Positions 62,204 to 64,000 of a DNA stretch of 64,000 nucleotides are shown one piece after another. Position numbers and translations under genes: made by a program. The stretch comes from Longilinea arvoryzae (GTDB lineage Bacteria > Chloroflexota > Anaerolineae > Anaerolineales > Anaerolineaceae), in the NCBI RefSeq assembly GCF_001050235.1, contig NZ_DF967972.1, forward strand, positions 3,996,724 to 4,060,723, given 5' to 3'. Numbering within the stretch: the stretch's first letter is position 1; every line of letters begins with the position of its first letter. Below the pieces are notes generated by a model. It was not told where the DNA came from, did not search any database, and saw nothing but the letters and a program-made list of their open reading frames with translations.

Positions 62204-62920
62204 TCATCTCCCAAAGAGGTTCCACAGAGCATGGATGACGAGCGAACCGTATACACTCCGGCTGCTGCGTCTGGCCAGCCCGGTCAGTAACCCCACCGCC
62301 AGCCCAATTACCACCTTCATGCCCAGGATCAAGCCCAGCGGCGCCGAGTTCTCGGGGTGCGCTGCCATGCGCAGCCCGACCACGTCGAAGTATCCCAGAT
62401 GCCACAGGCCGAACAAAATTGTTACCAGCGCCAGCGTCCCCCAACCCCGCCAGCGCGCCGGCAGAACGGCATCGATGCGTCCCCAACCCCAGCCCCGAAA
62501 GATCAGCTCCTCGAACAGCGGGGTTATGACGCAGCCGTGCAGCACGACGATGGCCTGGGATGGATCCAGGGCGATGTTGATCGCCGCCATCACCCCCAGC
62601 AGCGCTCCGCCAGCCAACGTGATCAGGCGTTCCTTTCGGGACGCCGCGGACCAATTCAGGCCGAGCCGCGCCGCGCGGGGCTGCAAAATAATTAGCAGGA
62701 TCACGCCGGTCAATAGCATGGCCGCGATGCTGATCGCGTCCCAGAAGATCTCTGTTCGAGCGACACCCATCCTGGGTAAAAGCCGAAACAGCAGTTGGTA
62801 GATCACCGCGCGCAGCGCCTGCGTAACGCCCAGCAGCAGAACAAAATATCCGGTCGCAGCCAGGGCCGGCTTCCAGGAAAACTTGTCGCTCGCGATGTCC
62901 AATTCTTGCGTCGATGTCAT
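62204..62920 (-). CDS. CPBP family intramembrane metalloprotease (CAAX/Abi protease-like)
   Basis: 238 residues, about seven spans. Signature motifs: EELIFRGWGWG (EExxxR), FGLWHLGYFD (second His) and HALWNLFG (third His/Asn). The family cleaves prenylated or small membrane peptides inside the bilayer; bacterial members serve in bacteriocin immunity or envelope signalling. RBS is weak (AAGG, about 11 bases upstream). First gene of the three-gene membrane operon. Confidence 0.9.
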   Translation of the reverse strand: MTSTQELDIASDKFSWKPALAATGYFVLLLGVTQALRAVIYQLLFRLLPRMGVARTEIFWDAISIAAMLLTGVILLIILQPRAARLGLNWSAASRKERLITLAGGALLGVMAAINIALDPSQAIVVLHGCVITPLFEELIFRGWGWGRIDAVLPARWRGWGTLALVTILFGLWHLGYFDVVGLRMAAHPENSAPLGLILGMKVVIGLAVGLLTGLARRSSRSVYGSLVIHALWNLFGR

Positions 62921-63041
62921 GGATCATTGACCTTCTCAGATAGTATGCGACCAGTTTACGATCTTCCACCCTGAAAGGCGACCGCTTGAGATGCGTTTTG
63001 GACGCACTCAGGTGCTTGTCGGGAAAGTGCATGTAGAATAT

Positions 63042-63097
63042 GATTAGCGATTAGCCATTAGCCTTTAGCTTTTAGCTCTTAGCGGTTAGGTGTTAAT
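63042..63097. repeat. Array of 7-bp repeats, unit NNTTAGC (left arm)
   Basis: Six perfect units NNTTAGC in a row (GATTAGC, GATTAGC, CATTAGC, CTTTAGC, TTTTAGC, TCTTAGC), then two decayed units (GGTTAGG, TGTTAAT). The first two bases vary while TTAGC is fixed. The right arm at 63149-63218 carries the same motif in inverted sense. No terminator or gene is apparent in it. Confidence 0.9.
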
Positions 63098-63148
63098 CGT
63101 CAAGTTTTGAAATGCGTTTTCGAAAAAAACGATTACGAAGATCCAATC

Positions 63149-63218
63149 ACTAACCGCCAAATACTAAGAGCTAATCGCCAATAGCTAACCGCTAATCGCT
63201 AACCGCCAAATGCTAACC
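63149..63218. repeat. Array of 7-bp repeats, unit GCTAANN (right arm, inverted)
   Basis: Ten consecutive 7-bp units matching GC(T/C)AANN or A-CTAANN (for example GCTAATC, GCTAACC, GCCAAAT), the reverse complement of the left arm. The two arms face each other across 51 bases and can fold into a long imperfect hairpin. The last units overlap the ATG (63210) of the response-regulator gene. Confidence 0.9.
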
Positions 63219-63950
63219 CTCCTCATTGTCGAAGATAACGCCAACCTGCGCGCGGCGCTGCAAAAAGGATTGCAGGCCACCGGCGAAGTGCAGGTGTTGG
63301 CCGGCTGCGAGCGCGGCGAAGATGCGCTTGGCCTGTGCCTGGAACACCAGCCCCAGGCCGTGCTGATGGACGTCCACCTGGCTGGCGAGTTGAACGGCAT
63401 CCAAAGCGCGGTCGAACTGCGCCGTGAATTTCCGCGCCTGCCGGTGGTGTTCTATTCCATCCAGGACGACGACGCCTACTACCGCGACTTTCGACGCTCG
63501 GGCATCCTCAGCCACTACGCCTACGTGCGCAAGTCCAACTATCTGCTGCCTGCCATGATCGTGCCGTTGCTGCGGGATGCCGCTGCCGGGCGCAGTTTCA
63601 TCGACCCGGAGATCGAGGCCCGCGTCCAGGAAGTGCGCCACAAAGACGAACAGTCCCCGCTGGCGCTCCTCGAGCCCAACGAACAGGTGGTGGCGCGCAT
63701 GATCGCGCGCGGCCTGACCAACGAACAAATCGCCGCCCAGCTCGGCTTCCGCGACAAACGCACCATCAGCCGCACCAACGGCCAGATCTACGCCGCCTGG
63801 GGACTGGATGAGAGCGCCACCGACGAGAAAATAGCCCGCACACGCGCGGCCATCATCTTCAACGCCGGACGGTTGCTCACCTGGAACGCGGACGGCATGG
63901 CGCTGTACCAGAACGAACGCGGCGAATGGCTGCCCTGGGAGGGTGCATGA
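63210..63950 (+). CDS. Response regulator, receiver plus LuxR-like HTH
   Basis: 246 residues. Receiver 1-125 with acidic pair E8/D9, phosphoacceptor D54 (VLMDVHL), S83 and K108. An HTH of the LuxR/sigma-4 kind at about 152-200 (LEPNEQVVARMIARGLTNEQIAAQLGF), then a C-terminal extension ending in KNERGEW-like residues (LYQNERGEWLPWEG). ATG 63210 lies inside the heptamer array and has no Shine-Dalgarno sequence, but the beta-1 strand LTLLIVED begins at once, so no shorter start is possible. Partner gene overlaps by 4 bases (ATGA). Confidence 0.9.
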   Translation: MLTLLIVEDNANLRAALQKGLQATGEVQVLAGCERGEDALGLCLEHQPQAVLMDVHLAGELNGIQSAVELRREFPRLPVVFYSIQDDDAYYRDFRRSGILSHYAYVRKSNYLLPAMIVPLLRDAAAGRSFIDPEIEARVQEVRHKDEQSPLALLEPNEQVVARMIARGLTNEQIAAQLGFRDKRTISRTNGQIYAAWGLDESATDEKIARTRAAIIFNAGRLLTWNADGMALYQNERGEWLPWEGA

Positions 63951-64000
63951 GCGGCCGCCTGCTGCTGGATTGGGCTGCCCTGAGCATTTCGCTGTTCAAC
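63947..64000 (+). CDS. Start of a gene coupled to the response regulator (partial)
   Basis: ATG 63947 overlaps the regulator stop (ATGA) and stays open for 18 codons to the edge (MSGRLLLDWAALSISLFN), starting a hydrophobic segment. Position and membrane-like start suggest a sensor histidine kinase, but too little is present to call it. Confidence 0.55.
   Translation, partial: MSGRLLLDWAALSISLFN

Noticed and set aside
62193-63032. 279-codon frame overlapping the CPBP protease
   Set aside because: Alternative frame of the protease gene; contains no motif and runs through the upstream control region.
63042-63218. CRISPR array
   Set aside because: Repeat period is only 7 bp with no spacers and no cas genes nearby; these are simple heptamer arrays.

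Overview
The window looks like a chromosomal segment of a free-living, largely anaerobic heterotroph, most probably a member of the Chloroflexota (Anaerolineae-like). The reasons are: moderately high GC with AT-richer islands; lipoproteins whose cleavage cysteine is followed by a long Ala/Thr/Pro-rich linker; a LacI-sensor/histidine kinase/receiver/AraC hybrid; tungsten-type aldehyde ferredoxin oxidoreductases; and many carbohydrate ABC transporters and sugar-acid enzymes. This is inference from gene content; no rRNA or other marker gene is present.

Layout. 1-2160: end of a sugar ABC transporter (permease, solute-binding lipoprotein) with a stem-loop between the two genes. 2670-5530: PadR-controlled pentapeptide-repeat/drug-exporter operon. 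5630-9193: giant hybrid sensor-regulator. 9432-14602: aldo/keto reductase, then a MerR regulon in which three transcription units (AKR-cupin-flavodoxin; FMN reductase; merR-DUF362) each start with the same dyad in a 19-bp-spacer promoter. 14901-15803: esterase and terminator. 16146-23137: AT-richer island with two cobalamin-type radical SAM proteins, a DUF420-like membrane protein, an unknown protein, a GT87-like membrane protein and a family 2 glycosyltransferase. 24017-43562: a same-strand cluster of 18 genes (Opp/Dpp-type ABC transporter, KDG kinase, KDPG aldolase fused to a glyoxalase-like domain, amidohydrolases, RraA-like proteins, dehydrogenases, aminotransferase, M20 deacylase), divergent from an IclR regulator and a fumarylacetoacetase-type hydrolase. 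Matching dyads lie at both divergent promoters. 46011-46197: a complete tRNA-Lys(CTT) unit. 46346-47317: CE7 esterase. 47590-58667: amino-acid catabolism region with two AOR + MoaD/ThiS pairs, a class III aminotransferase, a saccharopine dehydrogenase-like protein, APC and SSS transporters and an Lrp/AsnC regulator. 58771-59848: an AbiF-type HEPN protein preceded by its own promoter and a terminator-ended structured RNA. 59865-62920: three membrane proteins. 63042-63218: two facing arrays of 7-bp repeats, the second running into a response-regulator gene whose partner begins at the right edge.

How the parts work together. The 24-45 kb cluster reads as one inducible pathway: import, lactone or amide opening by metal-dependent amidohydrolases, oxidoreduction, then KDG to KDPG to pyruvate plus glyceraldehyde-3-phosphate; the substrate cannot be read from sequence. 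In it, metal-less amidohydrolase-fold domains are always paired with metal-competent ones, once as adjacent genes and once as a fusion. The 47-59 kb region reads as uptake and transamination of amino acids, with the resulting aldehydes oxidised by AORs. The most unusual items are the AbiF/structured-RNA locus, the pseudo/active amidohydrolase pairs, the MerR and IclR operator sets, and the heptamer arrays.
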